Of a DNA stretch of 56,788 nucleotides, positions 36,588 to 45,882 are shown in pieces. The position numbers were made by a program, and so were the translations under genes. This DNA is from Thermodesulfovibrionia bacterium. Its GTDB lineage: Bacteria; Nitrospirota; Thermodesulfovibrionia; UBA6902. The first letter of the stretch is position 1; every line of letters starts with the position of its first letter. The notes under the pieces are model-generated. The model saw nothing but the letters and a program-made list of their open reading frames with translations. It searched no databases and was not told where the DNA came from. Location: the NCBI GenBank assembly GCA_020057065.1, contig JAGVGM010000093.1, positions 1-56,788 of the forward strand, given 5' to 3'.

Positions 36588-36729
36588 GCATCACCACTCG
36601 AAATCCGGAATAATTGTCAAAATAATGACGTAAACTGCTTTTTGTTTCGCTTGAGGTCTAATGAACCGGCTCTTGTTAACTTAAATTAGCCCTGCAATAA
36701 CAGGAAGATAGCTCTGTTGCCTTCCACAT

Positions 36730-38673
36730 ATGTCCCCTGACGATAAAAACTTGGCAAGTAATTTGCTGTATAACTGGAAGGATAATTTATTATGGCAAAG
36801 TCAGCTATTTGATAAAGGAAGAAAAATGTTTTTTAGAGAGAATCTTTTTGTACTTAAACAGGTAAACCCTGATCTGGCAGAATCGATCGAAAAGCTGCAG
36901 GCAGTGGATGCACTGGAGATTCTTGAAACAAAGACAGGAATGAAGTCTTTAAGGGTTGACAATAGTTTATTACACAGTCTGTACGACCCGGTAAAAGAGG
37001 CGGAAGAATGGGTTAAGCACTATGAAGAAAATATTAACACCGGATCGTCAATATTTGTTCTTGGTTTTGGACTTGGTTACCATATATTGGAGTTGTGCAA
37101 AAAAACTCAAAAGGAAATCACTGTATTTGAGCCCCGTCTGGAAATTATCAGGGCGGCGCTGGAGTCTGTTTGTTTGACCCCGGTGCTTGAAAGGGTAAGG
37201 ATAGTTACGGATGACAAAATACCTTCTTTTGAAAATAATCCCCCCAGCCCCCCTTTACTAAAGGGGGGATTTTTAAGTCCTCCTTTGGCAAAGGGGGATC
37301 AAGGGGGATTTTCTATGCAACATTTTGTGATCCTTCAGCATAAACCGTCAGTAAATATCAGCCGTGGATATTTTGAACGCCTGCTTGCGCGTTTAATATC
37401 ACGTGACGGAATAAGTAAAGGGATAAAGATCCTCGTTGTCAGCCCTCTGTACGGCGGTTCTTATCCCATTGCCCTTTATTGCTCTTCAACACTGAAAAAG
37501 ATGGGACACAATGTGGAGCTCATAGACAACAGCAGGTTCTCTGATGCAATGTTCTTTGCAAAAGAAATAGCAGAAGACAAGCCCAGATATAACCGGATGA
37601 TCGATATGATAACATCATTTCTTTCAGAAGCTGTCATAGCCAGGTGCGAGACCTTTAAACCGGACCTGGTCTTTGCGCTTGCGCAGTCGCCTCTGACAGT
37701 TGACTGTCTTAAAAGATTAAAAAATAATAACATCCCGACCGCGTACTGGTTTGTCGAGGATTTCAGGCTGATGGATTACTGGAAGAATATTGCCGGATTC
37801 TATGATTACTTCTTTGTTATTCAAAAAGGAGATTTCAGTGATGAAATGAAGGCGGCGGGAGTAAAAAATTACCATTATCTCCCTCTTGCGGCAAGCCCGG
37901 ATGTTCATGAAAGAGTTGAAATGCCTGATGCTGAAATAGATTATTACGGCAGTGATATTTCTTTTGTCGGGGCCGGATATTACAACAGGAGACATTTATT
38001 CAAGGGACTTCTCGATCATGATTTCAGGATATGGGGTACGAACTGGGATATGAGCTCACCGCTTGCGCGATGCGTACAAAGGTCCGGCGAAAGGGTCGAT
38101 ACCGATGAAATAGTGAAAATATTCAATGCTTCAAAGATAAATATTAATCTGCACTCATCTACATATCATAACGGAATAAATCCTTTCGGAGATTTTGTAA
38201 ACCCGAGGACCTTTGAGATTGCGAGCTGCGGGGCTTTCCAACTCGTTGATAATCGTTCGGCGCTTGCAGATCTTTTTGAAATAGGGGATGAGATCATTGT
38301 GTTTAAAGATCTTGAAGACCTGAAGCAGAAGATCGCATATTACCTCGATAATCCTGCAGAAAGGGAAAGAACAGCAGAAAGGGCTAAACAGAGAGTTCTG
38401 AGAGAACATACATATGAACACAGAATGGGAGAGATGCTGGAATATCTGGCTGACAACGGATTTATCCCGGCTTTATGGGAGCAGGAAGGTGAGATTGTCG
38501 AGCGCCTTGTTGAAGAAGCGGGACCGGACACCGGGCTTGGAGAATATCTTTCTAAATTTCCGGCCCGAAAAAGAATGACCCTTTCCGATATTGTCAAGGA
38601 AATAGAGGAGAGCGAAGGAGACCTGAATATTCCAGAAACTTTATTTCTTACGATGAGCGAGTTCTTGAAATAG
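36730..38673 (+). CDS. CgeB-like glycosyltransferase with Rossmann-like N-terminal domain
   Basis: A 647-residue protein with a Rossmann-like N-terminal domain (SSIFVLGFGLGYHILEL, near residue 105). A CgeB-type transferase domain follows (RTFEIASCGAFQLVDNRSALADLFEIGDEI, given by its key signature; AERAKQRVLREHTYEHRM at its end). It is paralogous to residues about 270-900 of the protein at 28737. A repeat-derived segment (NNPPSPPLLKGG...DQGGF, about residues 170-195) sits between the domains. No good ribosome binding site precedes ATG 36730. Confidence 0.75.
   Translation: MSPDDKNLASNLLYNWKDNLLWQSQLFDKGRKMFFRENLFVLKQVNPDLAESIEKLQAVDALEILETKTGMKSLRVDNSLLHSLYDPVKEAEEWVKHYEENINTGSSIFVLGFGLGYHILELCKKTQKEITVFEPRLEIIRAALESVCLTPVLERVRIVTDDKIPSFENNPPSPPLLKGGFLSPPLAKGDQGGFSMQHFVILQHKPSVNISRGYFERLLARLISRDGISKGIKILVVSPLYGGSYPIALYCSSTLKKMGHNVELIDNSRFSDAMFFAKEIAEDKPRYNRMIDMITSFLSEAVIARCETFKPDLVFALAQSPLTVDCLKRLKNNNIPTAYWFVEDFRLMDYWKNIAGFYDYFFVIQKGDFSDEMKAAGVKNYHYLPLAASPDVHERVEMPDAEIDYYGSDISFVGAGYYNRRHLFKGLLDHDFRIWGTNWDMSSPLARCVQRSGERVDTDEIVKIFNASKININLHSSTYHNGINPFGDFVNPRTFEIASCGAFQLVDNRSALADLFEIGDEIIVFKDLEDLKQKIAYYLDNPAERERTAERAKQRVLREHTYEHRMGEMLEYLADNGFIPALWEQEGEIVERLVEEAGPDTGLGEYLSKFPARKRMTLSDIVKEIEESEGDLNIPETLFLTMSEFLK
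37237..37312. repeat. Family A palindromic element inside a coding region (copy 5)
   Basis: AATCCCCCC opens and GGGGGATTTT closes the element, with CCCCCCTTTACTAAAGGGG as inner hairpin. It is translated in frame in the CgeB-like gene, between its two domains, at about the same place as copy 2 in the paralogue. Confidence 0.85.
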
Positions 38674-38730
38674 TAGGGGCGGGTTTGAAACCCGCCCTTA
38701 TATTTGTAGGGGCGAATCGGTGATTCGCCC
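38673..38730. repeat. Two GTAGGGGC palindromes (family B)
   Basis: GTAGGGGCGGGTTTG with AAACCCGCCC (38673-38697) starts within the last base of the glycosyltransferase stop codon. A second hairpin, GTAGGGGCGAATC/GATTCGCCC, lies at 38706-38730. They could stabilise or end the upstream message. The same family recurs at 43134 and 45360. Confidence 0.8.
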
Positions 38731-38740
38731 AGGTGAGAGC

Positions 38741-40543
38741 ATGATAGAGATGAAAGAGATATTGATCATAAACCTGACAAGAATGGGGGATCTGCTGCAA
38801 ACAACTCCATTGATGGCGGGGTTTAAGGAGGCAAATCCCGGGGTGCGGATCACTCTGTTGATCAATTCATCATTTGTCGGGATCTGCAAAGGCATTCCTT
38901 TTATTGATGAACTTATCGTCTTTGACATGCACGGATTCAGGGACAGGCTTTTAAATAAGGAATACAGCCTTATTGAAAACTACAGATTTATTGAGGATCT
39001 GATAAACAGGATTAGCGGGAAGGAATACGATCTGGCAATGAACCTTACCCATTCCCGTATAAGCGCTTTAATGATCTCTCTGGTCAGGGCAAAGGAAAAA
39101 AGGGGATTCACAGTTGATCCTGAGGGCCACAGGGTAATAAAGCATCCGTGGTTAAGATACTTTTTCAATGTGGTTCCCAGCAGGGACTATAATCCATTCC
39201 ATATTGTCGATATGTATCTTAAGTCAGGCGGGGTCCTGCCTGAAAGAAAAGGATTGATCTTTGAGATGTCCGGGGAAGACGAGAAAAAGTCCCGGAAACT
39301 TTTAACGGACCAGAGGGTTGCAGAGAACGAATTGCTGATCGGGATCCATCTTGGAGCAAGCAAAAGCGACAAGACCTGGCCTGTGTCGTCTTTTGCAGCG
39401 CTTGCAGATATGATCACAGAGAAAATAGGCGCCAGGATACTTCTTTTCGGTTCTACGTCTGAAGCGGATCTGGGCAATGAATTTGAAAAGATCGTCAAAT
39501 CACGGCCCGTAAATTTTATCGGAAAGACCGGTATCGGAGAACTGGCCGCTCTTCTCAAGAGATGTTCTCTGCTTATCAGTAACGACACGGGGCCTCTTCA
39601 TCTTGCCACCGCTGCAGGAACAAAGGTTATAGATATTTTTACGGCAAATGTGCATTTCCTGGAAACAGGGCCTTACGGCGAAGGACATTATGTTATCCAG
39701 GCGGATATCCCGTGCGTCCCCTGCAGTTTCAATGTGCAGTGCAGTAATATGGTGTGCAAGGAAGTTATTAAGCCTGAAATTGTTTTTGAGGTAGTAAAGG
39801 AAAGTATGGGGAAGGGATCAGTACTGTCTGAAGCCGGATCTCCGCTCTTGAAAGACATTCAGGTATACAGGACACATTTTGAAGACAACGGGCTTTTAGG
39901 TTTTTCCCCGCTGCTCAAAAGACCTCTCAAAAAGGAAATACTTTATCGAATTCTCTACCGGGAAGTATGGACCAGGGATTTTGATAAAACTGACGGGAAT
40001 ACGGAATCAGTTTATAACAGTATATGCAGAGAGTTATCATCTTTTTATGCGTTAAATGATCTTGACGAGATTTCTCTTTCTTTAAGCAGAGATATTATTG
40101 TGCTTGAGCGTCTGTCGGGATTGGCAAAGGATGGATTAGGGCTTGCCGGCGTCATAGCTGAAGAAGCCGGCAATAATAACCCGGACATAAAAAAACTTGA
40201 AAAAACATGGGAATGCCTGAAAGAGATAGATAAAAAGATAGAAATTGTCGGGCATACAAATCCCTATTTCATGTTATTTACCACAATTTTTATATATTCA
40301 ATTGAGGCCCTGGAGGGGAACGACCTTCCTGGTCTGGCTGATAATACCCGCAGTATTTATAAAGGTCTGTTGTCCGGATCTGCATATATGCTGCAATTAA
40401 TGAAAAAGCTTAAACTGTTTTTTGAATCAGCATCAGATTCAGTGAACAGCAATATAAATTTGGAGCAGATACATGGTACTGAATGCACAGTTCATGCAGT
40501 CCGGAAGGAATGCCATGCAGGTATCTCTAACGGAGTGAATTGA
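38741..40543 (+). CDS. GT9 glycosyltransferase with C-terminal helical extension
   Basis: A 600-residue protein starting at ATG 38741, preceded by AGGTGAG. An upstream in-frame GTG lies inside the palindromic repeat and is rejected. Residues 1-360 are a GT9 heptosyltransferase fold (ILIINLTRMGDLLQTTPLM, IHLGASKSDKTWP, LLISNDTGPLHLATAAGTKVID). The last 240 residues are helical and of unknown function. It probably adds a heptose-type sugar. Confidence 0.8.
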   Translation: MIEMKEILIINLTRMGDLLQTTPLMAGFKEANPGVRITLLINSSFVGICKGIPFIDELIVFDMHGFRDRLLNKEYSLIENYRFIEDLINRISGKEYDLAMNLTHSRISALMISLVRAKEKRGFTVDPEGHRVIKHPWLRYFFNVVPSRDYNPFHIVDMYLKSGGVLPERKGLIFEMSGEDEKKSRKLLTDQRVAENELLIGIHLGASKSDKTWPVSSFAALADMITEKIGARILLFGSTSEADLGNEFEKIVKSRPVNFIGKTGIGELAALLKRCSLLISNDTGPLHLATAAGTKVIDIFTANVHFLETGPYGEGHYVIQADIPCVPCSFNVQCSNMVCKEVIKPEIVFEVVKESMGKGSVLSEAGSPLLKDIQVYRTHFEDNGLLGFSPLLKRPLKKEILYRILYREVWTRDFDKTDGNTESVYNSICRELSSFYALNDLDEISLSLSRDIIVLERLSGLAKDGLGLAGVIAEEAGNNNPDIKKLEKTWECLKEIDKKIEIVGHTNPYFMLFTTIFIYSIEALEGNDLPGLADNTRSIYKGLLSGSAYMLQLMKKLKLFFESASDSVNSNINLEQIHGTECTVHAVRKECHAGISNGVN

Positions 40544-40591
40544 GGTTTGTTTGTACCCTGTTTATGGTCCTTTTTAAAAAAGGAGGAAATG

Positions 40592-41026
40592 ATGAATGAT
40601 TTAAAGGATGAAGTTCAGAATCCTGTTCTGCTGAAAGTCATTAAGGACAGCATTACTGATGGCAGAGATACGATACAGAAACTGGCCCAGGTATTTAAGG
40701 ATAATGTCCTGCAGTTAAGGCTGGAACAGACAGAGGGTGTGCTCAATCAACTCATACTGAGCATAGGGGATCTTCAGAATGTCATGGAATTCATAGAAAA
40801 GCTCCGGGAAGGGATGCAGTTCTTTAAAGATTTTGGATTGCCGGCCGATCCCATAACACATCAGGGCACAGGTATTAATCTTTTTACAGAGATAAATTCG
40901 GCTATTGAAACGAAGGACTGGATAATGCTGTCAGATCTTATCGAATATGAATTGTCTCCTTTGTTGATTAAAGAAGATGAGTGGTTTGGTTCATTGGAGG
41001 AGAAACTGAAAGCGTATGAAATATAA
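40592..41026 (+). CDS. Hypothetical helical protein at the head of the motility block
   Basis: A 144-residue helical protein with no recognised domain. ATG 40592 lies five bases after AGGAGG (40581-40586), which decides the start over ATG 40589 and the longer upstream frame. Long amphipathic helices (LRLEQTEGVLNQLILSIGDLQ, given by its ends) suggest a coiled-coil or FliT/FlgN-like chaperone style. No motif proves this. Confidence 0.65.
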   Translation: MNDLKDEVQNPVLLKVIKDSITDGRDTIQKLAQVFKDNVLQLRLEQTEGVLNQLILSIGDLQNVMEFIEKLREGMQFFKDFGLPADPITHQGTGINLFTEINSAIETKDWIMLSDLIEYELSPLLIKEDEWFGSLEEKLKAYEI

Positions 41027-41042
41027 CATGCTGCTGAAAACG

Positions 41043-41114
41043 TGTCATTGCGAGCGGAGCGAAGCAATCGTTTCTTTTGAGCTGTCAGCTGATAGCTGTC
41101 AGCTAACAGCTATT
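41043..41114. repeat. Repeat pair in intergenic gap (families C and D)
   Basis: TGTCATTGCGAGCGGAGCGA (41043-41062) is a widespread environmental-bacterial repeat head whose usual partner arm is missing here. Next to it lie two direct copies of AGCTGTCAGCT (41080-41090 and 41094-41104) and AACAGCT. The second family reappears at 52458-52546. Confidence 0.65.
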
Positions 41115-41130
41115 AAGGAGAACATATAAA

Positions 41131-41760
41131 GTGGAAAAATCAGAGTTCAGGATATTGGTTGTCGATGATGATGTCTTTGTAAGGGACGTTGTCCTAAAAT
41201 TCTTATCTGAACAGGGGTACTCTGTAATAACCGCAAATGACGGGCATGAGGCGATAAGATATCTCAGGCTTGAGGATATATATCTTGTACTGACTGACCT
41301 GAGAATGCCGGGCGTTGACGGATTGGAGGTATTGAGGACTGCGATGCAGATAAACCCTAAAATCGCTGTCGTTATACTTACGGCTTATGGAACTCTCGAT
41401 ACAGCCCTTGAGGCTGTAAAGGAAGGGGCATATGATTATATTGCCAAACCCTTTGTAATGCAGCAGCTGCTTATGGTTGTTAGAAACGCATTTAACGTAG
41501 CTGTGTTAATGAATGAAAATGAAAAGCTGTCAAATCATTTAAAGGAATTATATAAAAATAATGAAACTGGCAAGACCCTGGAGGGAAGTAAAAATAATGT
41601 ATTGACGCAGGATTCCGTGGGCCGGATAGAGAGGCTGCAGGGACTGAATATCATTAATGCTGACGAAGCCCGTATTTTAAAAGAACGGTTAAGATCAGGA
41701 GATGAAACTATCAGAAAATACAGTTCTCTTGTAAATGATTATAAAAAGACAATTAAGTAA
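41131..41760 (+). CDS. Response regulator (REC domain) with helical tail
   Basis: A 209-residue protein. Residues 7-125 are a receiver domain with the acidic pocket Asp12-Asp14, phospho-acceptor Asp56 (LTDLRMPG), Thr84 and Lys106. The tail is helical with no DNA-binding domain visible. GTG start, with AAGGAG ten bases upstream. The histidine kinase at 43904 is the likely partner. The genes between encode a PilZ protein and a stator pair, so the output is probably motility. Confidence 0.85.
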   Translation: MEKSEFRILVVDDDVFVRDVVLKFLSEQGYSVITANDGHEAIRYLRLEDIYLVLTDLRMPGVDGLEVLRTAMQINPKIAVVILTAYGTLDTALEAVKEGAYDYIAKPFVMQQLLMVVRNAFNVAVLMNENEKLSNHLKELYKNNETGKTLEGSKNNVLTQDSVGRIERLQGLNIINADEARILKERLRSGDETIRKYSSLVNDYKKTIK

Positions 41761-41770
41761 GGAGGCGAAG

Positions 41771-42364
41771 ATGCCGGGTGAGAAAAAACAAAACAGTGCA
41801 GGGGAAAAGAGAAGCTATTTCAGGGTGGATGATATAATCTCTGTGGTAGCAAATCCTGTCAATCTTATGAACGAAAAAGAAAGGGAACTCCTGAAGAATG
41901 CCGCCAGTTCCAATACATTTGCGTTATTTAGCGACCAGGATAATGACGGGTTGCAAAGCTCTCAAGAATTTGCCGGAGGTGAAAAGTTGTATGAGGCGCT
42001 GAAAGGAATAAACTCTAAACTTGATTTCCTGATAAATCATCTCCTAATGGAAAAAGAAGGTCTTACATCAACTGAAAAAAAGCTGGTTAACCTAAGCGCT
42101 TCAGGAATAAAATTTACAGTTAAGCATCCTGTGAAGGAAAAAGACATCCTTCAAATAAAGCTGCTTTTACCGACGCACCCTCCCGTGGTTGTTTTTGCAT
42201 ACGGCGAAGTAAAAAGGGTAAAAGTTCTGGATGATCAGACCTATGAGATCGCCCTTGAATATCTTAATATGGGTGAAACCGTAAGGAGTGAAATAATTCA
42301 GTACACATTAGATCATCAGAGGGAGACTATCAGGAAGATGAGGGAAAGCGGAAAGAATGAATAA
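41771..42364 (+). CDS. PilZ-domain cyclic-di-GMP receptor
   Basis: A 197-residue protein starting at ATG 41771 behind GGAGG. It has RSYFR (14-18, RxxxR) and NLSASG (107-112, NxSxxG), the two cyclic-di-GMP contacts of PilZ domains. About 90 residues, containing LNSKLDFLINHLL-like helices, are inserted between them, as in the YFRIDD-type atypical PilZ family. Next to MotA/MotB genes it may act like YcgR, slowing or steering the motor when cyclic-di-GMP is high. Confidence 0.8.
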   Translation: MPGEKKQNSAGEKRSYFRVDDIISVVANPVNLMNEKERELLKNAASSNTFALFSDQDNDGLQSSQEFAGGEKLYEALKGINSKLDFLINHLLMEKEGLTSTEKKLVNLSASGIKFTVKHPVKEKDILQIKLLLPTHPPVVVFAYGEVKRVKVLDDQTYEIALEYLNMGETVRSEIIQYTLDHQRETIRKMRESGKNE

Positions 42365-43109
42365 AGCGAGCATAATCGGCCTTCTGCTTGGCATAGCAGC
42401 GATCTTCGGCGGCAACTTCATTGAAGGCGGCAGAATAAACTCTATTGTTCAGGGTTCAGCCGCATTAATAGTATTCGGCGGCACCCTCGGGGCGACATTT
42501 TTAAGTTTTTCGGCTAAGGACATGGCGTATGCAGCCAAATCGCTGAGACATGTTTTTGTGAATGATGAATTATTGCCTGCAGATTTTATTCTCATAAATG
42601 AGATAATGGATCTGTCCGGAAAAGTAAGAAAGAACGGGCTATTATCAGTTGAAAGGGAGATACAATATATTAAATATGCTTTTTTAAGACGCGCCATCAA
42701 ACTTACTGTTGACGGTATTGATCCGAAATTACTCAGAAGAACGCTTGAACAGGAGACAATTTCATTGGAAGCAAAGAAGAGCAGGGCGGCGAAGGTCTTT
42801 GAGTCGGCCGGCGGGTTTGCTCCCACCATTGGAATAATAGGCGCTGTTCTGGGGCTGATACATGTAATGGAAAATCTCGGGAACCCCTCTGAGCTCGGCT
42901 CAGGTATCGCCGTAGCTTTTGTTGCTACAGTTTACGGGGTCGGTTCGGCAAATCTCCTGTTCCTTCCGATAGCAAAGAAGATCATAAACAATCTGAAGCA
43001 CGAGGTTTATCTGCATGAAATAATTACAGAAGGAGTGCTCGGCATACAAGCGGGGAGGACCCCCTATTACCTGAGGGAATATCTGAATTCATTTATTATA
43101 AAAAAATAA
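42357..43109 (+). CDS. motA: Flagellar motor stator protein MotA (PomA/MotP type)
   Basis: A 250-residue membrane protein with four predicted membrane segments (near residues 5-22, 32-50, 145-170 and 180-205), the conserved GFAPTIGIIGAVLGLIHVM region (153-171) and a cytoplasmic loop. The short length fits the PomA/MotP/MotC branch. Together with MotB it forms the ion channel that drives rotation. It overlaps the PilZ gene by eight bases. Confidence 0.85.
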   Translation: MNKASIIGLLLGIAAIFGGNFIEGGRINSIVQGSAALIVFGGTLGATFLSFSAKDMAYAAKSLRHVFVNDELLPADFILINEIMDLSGKVRKNGLLSVEREIQYIKYAFLRRAIKLTVDGIDPKLLRRTLEQETISLEAKKSRAAKVFESAGGFAPTIGIIGAVLGLIHVMENLGNPSELGSGIAVAFVATVYGVGSANLLFLPIAKKIINNLKHEVYLHEIITEGVLGIQAGRTPYYLREYLNSFIIKK

Positions 43110-43124
43110 TAAAGGAAGGGTTCT

Positions 43125-43907
43125 ATGGTTCGAGTAGGGGCGGGTTTTAAACCCGCCCTTACATTGACCTCGGCTCGAATCCTGATAATCATCATGACAG
43201 CGAAAAGAAAAAAAGCAGATGAAGAGCACGAGAACGTTGAACGCTGGATGGTTTCGTATGCTGATTTTGTAACACTTCTTTTTTGCTTCTTTACTGCAAT
43301 GTATGCTATAAGTAATGTCGATAATGACAAGCTGGGTAAGTTTGTCAGGTCCATGAGGGATGCCTTTAATGCCTCACCGTCCAGCACAAAGGCTTTCTCT
43401 GTTATCGAAGATATCCCGATACTGCTCCCGCTCGATTTGGAAACAGAGGCCAAAGTGAAGGATGAAATGGAAAGACTGGTTTCTGAGGCAAAAGGTGGAA
43501 TAGAGATAAAAAGAGATGAAAGAGGCGTAACAATATCTATAATGGATAAATTCTTATTTGAGTTGGGATCTGCGCAGCTCAGGGAGAGTTCGAAAGCCGT
43601 TGTGGATGCGGCGGCGTCTGCCCTGAAAAACTTCCCCAATATGATTCGAATAGAGGGGCATACCGATAATGTTCATATAAGCAACAGGGATTTTCGCTCA
43701 AACTGGGAACTCTCTTCTATGCGCGCTATAAATGTTGCAGAGTATTTTATCAATGTGCACGGTATCAGTCCGGAAAGAATATCTGCAACCGGGTATGCTG
43801 AGTATAAACCAATAGCTCCAAATGACTCACCTGACGGCAGATCTAAAAACAGAAGGGTGGATATAGTGATCTTGAGTGAAAAAGAGGGCCAAAAAGAGCC
43901 AAGGTGA
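43125..43907 (+). CDS. motB: Flagellar motor stator protein MotB (first set), N terminus extended by a palindrome
   Basis: An OmpA-type MotB of 260 residues, or 237 if it starts at ATG 43194. The plug and membrane helix (ERWMVSYADFVTLLF, with the ion-binding Asp) are followed by the peptidoglycan-binding domain (IEGHTDNVHI, SKNRRVDIVI). AAGGAAGGG lies just before ATG 43125, whereas 43194 has none. The 23 extra codons contain the family B palindrome and read VGAGFKPALT. The palindrome probably inserted just after the original start. Confidence 0.85.
   Translation: MVRVGAGFKPALTLTSARILIIIMTAKRKKADEEHENVERWMVSYADFVTLLFCFFTAMYAISNVDNDKLGKFVRSMRDAFNASPSSTKAFSVIEDIPILLPLDLETEAKVKDEMERLVSEAKGGIEIKRDERGVTISIMDKFLFELGSAQLRESSKAVVDAAASALKNFPNMIRIEGHTDNVHISNRDFRSNWELSSMRAINVAEYFINVHGISPERISATGYAEYKPIAPNDSPDGRSKNRRVDIVILSEKEGQKEPR
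43134..43164. repeat. Family B palindrome at the 5' end of motB
   Basis: GTAGGGGCGGGTTTT with AAACCCGCCCTTAC forms a 12-bp-arm palindrome. It sits three codons into the motB frame that starts at 43125 and is translated as GAGFKPAL. Confidence 0.8.
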
Positions 43908-45007
43908 AAAAATCAGGAAAAGAGTCCGAAGAGGATCTGCAGAAACAGTCCCTTCTGTTTCGGCAGATATGGAAGAGCCAGAAGTGGTGGCAGAACATAA
44001 TTGACGCCATTAAGGACTATCTTTTTGTCCTTGATAATAAATGCAGGATATTGAGGACCAACAAGGCCTTTGCGAATCTTTTCGGCAAGGAACCTGCCGA
44101 CATCATCGGGACCCCCTATTATGAGCTTTATGGAATGAAAGAACCGCATGAATGGTGTGTGGTCCCGAATGATAAAAATCAATTTGGCCCTGGTTCTGTG
44201 GAAAGAAAAATAAATGATTCAATTTATCTCATAAGCTATTTCCCGATATTCCATGAAAAGAATGATGCAGTGGTCTATATTATGAAGGATGTTACTGAAA
44301 CAAGAAGGCTGAAAGACCAGATCTATCACATGGACAAGTTGTCGTCTCTCGGCACGCTCACGTCAGGAGTGGCCCATGAGATCAATAATCCTCTTACCGG
44401 CATTATCGGCTACACAGAGATGCTCCTTATGAAAGATCATGATGATACCTCAAAGAAATACCTTAAGGGTGTATATGATTCTGCGATACGCTGCAAGAAG
44501 ATCGTTGAGAATATGCTTACTTTCTCGAGACAGAAGCCGCCACACAGAAGCCCGGAAAATATTAATGATGTAATTGATACGACTATCGAACTTCATGAAT
44601 ACTGGCTCAAATCAAACAACATTGAGATAATAAGGAATTATCAGGAAGTGCCTTATATGGACCTGGACCGTCAGCAGATGCAGCAGGTAATACTGAACCT
44701 GATAATTAATGCCGAACACGCTATTTCAGGATCAGGCAGGCGTGGAACGATAGAGTTTAAGACCGGATATGACAAGAACACCAGGACTATGATCATTACG
44801 GTCTCGGATAACGGAATAGGCATACCGCAGGAAATACTCCCGAAGATCTTCGATCCATTCTTTACTACAAAGCCTGTAAATGTAGGAACCGGCCTCGGCC
44901 TCTCGATTGCTCACGGGATAATCACGGAGCAGGGCGGGACGATAGAGGCCAGGAGCGAGCAGGGGAAAGGCACTTCTTTTATAATCACCCTTTCGAAAAC
45001 AGAGTAA
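43904..45007 (+). CDS. PAS-domain sensor histidine kinase
   Basis: A 367-residue soluble kinase. A PAS domain (about 30-135) with a CxxxxP-like heme-less core and PAC end ([12 protein letters not shown]) precedes the H-box [10 protein letters not shown] (His158). The N box [10 protein letters not shown]1 DNGIGIP and G2 [11 protein letters not shown] follow. No membrane helix is present, so it senses a cytoplasmic signal. GTG start in a GTGA overlap with motB. It probably phosphorylates the response regulator at 41131. Confidence 0.85.
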   Translation: MKKSGKESEEDLQKQSLLFRQIWKSQKWWQNIIDAIKDYLFVLDNKCRILRTNKAFANLFGKEPADIIGTPYYELYGMKEPHEWCVVPNDKNQFGPGSVERKINDSIYLISYFPIFHEKNDAVVYIMKDVTETRRLKDQIYHMDKLSSLGTLTSGVAHEINNPLTGIIGYTEMLLMKDHDDTSKKYLKGVYDSAIRCKKIVENMLTFSRQKPPHRSPENINDVIDTTIELHEYWLKSNNIEIIRNYQEVPYMDLDRQQMQQVILNLIINAEHAISGSGRRGTIEFKTGYDKNTRTMIITVSDNGIGIPQEILPKIFDPFFTTKPVNVGTGLGLSIAHGIITEQGGTIEARSEQGKGTSFIITLSKTE

Positions 45008-45056
45008 TAACATGATTCCCGGTCTTTAAATCTTTCTTATCCCTCTCATTAAGAAA

Positions 45057-45242
45057 ATGGGTGCAGACATCAACCGGGAGATGGTTATAAGAGGCTACGC
45101 CTGGGCTTACAGAGAATATCTTAAGGGGCCTTATGCATCGGAATACATTGACGCTGAAACCGAGGCACGGAAAATGCGACGTGGATTATGGCAACAAAAT
45201 AATCCACAGCCGCCGTGGGAGTTTAGGCATAAGCAGCATTAA
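45057..45242 (+). pseudogene. Staphylococcal nuclease-like C-terminal fragment
   Basis: Sixty-one codons (INREMVIRGYAWAYREYL, EARKMRRGLW, PPWEFR) match the C-terminal third of SNase-like thermonucleases, which are normally 150 residues or longer. The N-terminal part with most catalytic residues is absent upstream, so this is a remnant. Confidence 0.7.
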
Positions 45243-45359
45243 ATGATTACCATAATAAATCAATAGGTTAACGTCACATCATATAATCTTGATTTTTCGC
45301 ATAAGTCAACAAATACAAACTTTATACAGTAAAGGTTGTTTGCAAATTAATATCCAATT

Positions 45360-45388
45360 GTAGGGGCGGGTTTGAAACCCGCCCCTAC
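45360..45388. repeat. Perfect family B palindrome
   Basis: GTAGGGGCGGGTTT and AAACCCGCCCCTAC form 14-bp perfect arms around a single G. This is the most complete copy of the family in the window. Confidence 0.85.
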
Positions 45389-45792
45389 GGTTATCACATT
45401 CAATCATTATGTTGATACGCAGGTAAACTATTCAGTTTTTGGCAGGATCAGATTCAAGGATTGCCGATATATATCAACAATTTCAATTATGTTCCAGAGT
45501 GCTTGATTTATTCCCGAAGTCCTCAAACCTCCTGATAAATCTGAAGGGTTTGCCAAAGTTAGAGGTCAGAAACACCATTACAACATTCATAGGGGCACAT
45601 GCGTCTTCAAAAGGCTATTTTGCGGACAAAACACATCCTGTTCCATCCCCTAAACGCACCCGAAAAACACTTTACTATTCGGATTGATTACGACCTGTCT
45701 TCTCCACCACCTCTGCTCACTTTAGATAACAAAGATTTTTGTTTACAATCCCCATAAAAATCGCTATATTAAATCATCGACTCAGCGGCCCA

Positions 45793-45850
45793 GTTCAACA
45801 TGTTTTATCCGTAATGTTCCACACTACGGATAAAACTATATACGTTATGC
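45793..45850. other. attC-like 58-bp hairpin site
   Basis: GTTCAAC (fits RYYYAAC) and GTTATGC (close to GTTRRRY) bracket an inverted repeat with 11-bp arms TTTTATCCGTA (45803-45813) and TACGGATAAAA (45825-45835). Size and layout resemble an integron attC site. The outer boxes are only partly complementary, so this is a suggestion. The hairpin might instead be an operator for the gene at 45883. Confidence 0.35.
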
Positions 45851-45882
45851 GTCAATTTCCAATATCTTTATAGGATGTGAAT

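Larger units (their letters stand above)
45243..45882. other. 640-base gap before the DUF262 gene
   Basis: The gap contains the family B palindrome at 45360-45388 and the attC-like hairpin at 45793-45850. An 82-codon frame at 45439-45687 without a start site or recognisable product is not called as a gene. Confidence 0.5.

Noticed and set aside
38673-38730. Rho-independent terminator after the CgeB-like gene
   Set aside because: The hairpins are strong but lack a following T-run, and the same palindrome occurs at non-terminator positions (inside motB).
45439-45687. 82-codon open frame before the DUF262 gene
   Set aside because: No ATG or ribosome binding site, no recognisable domain, and it lies among repeats.
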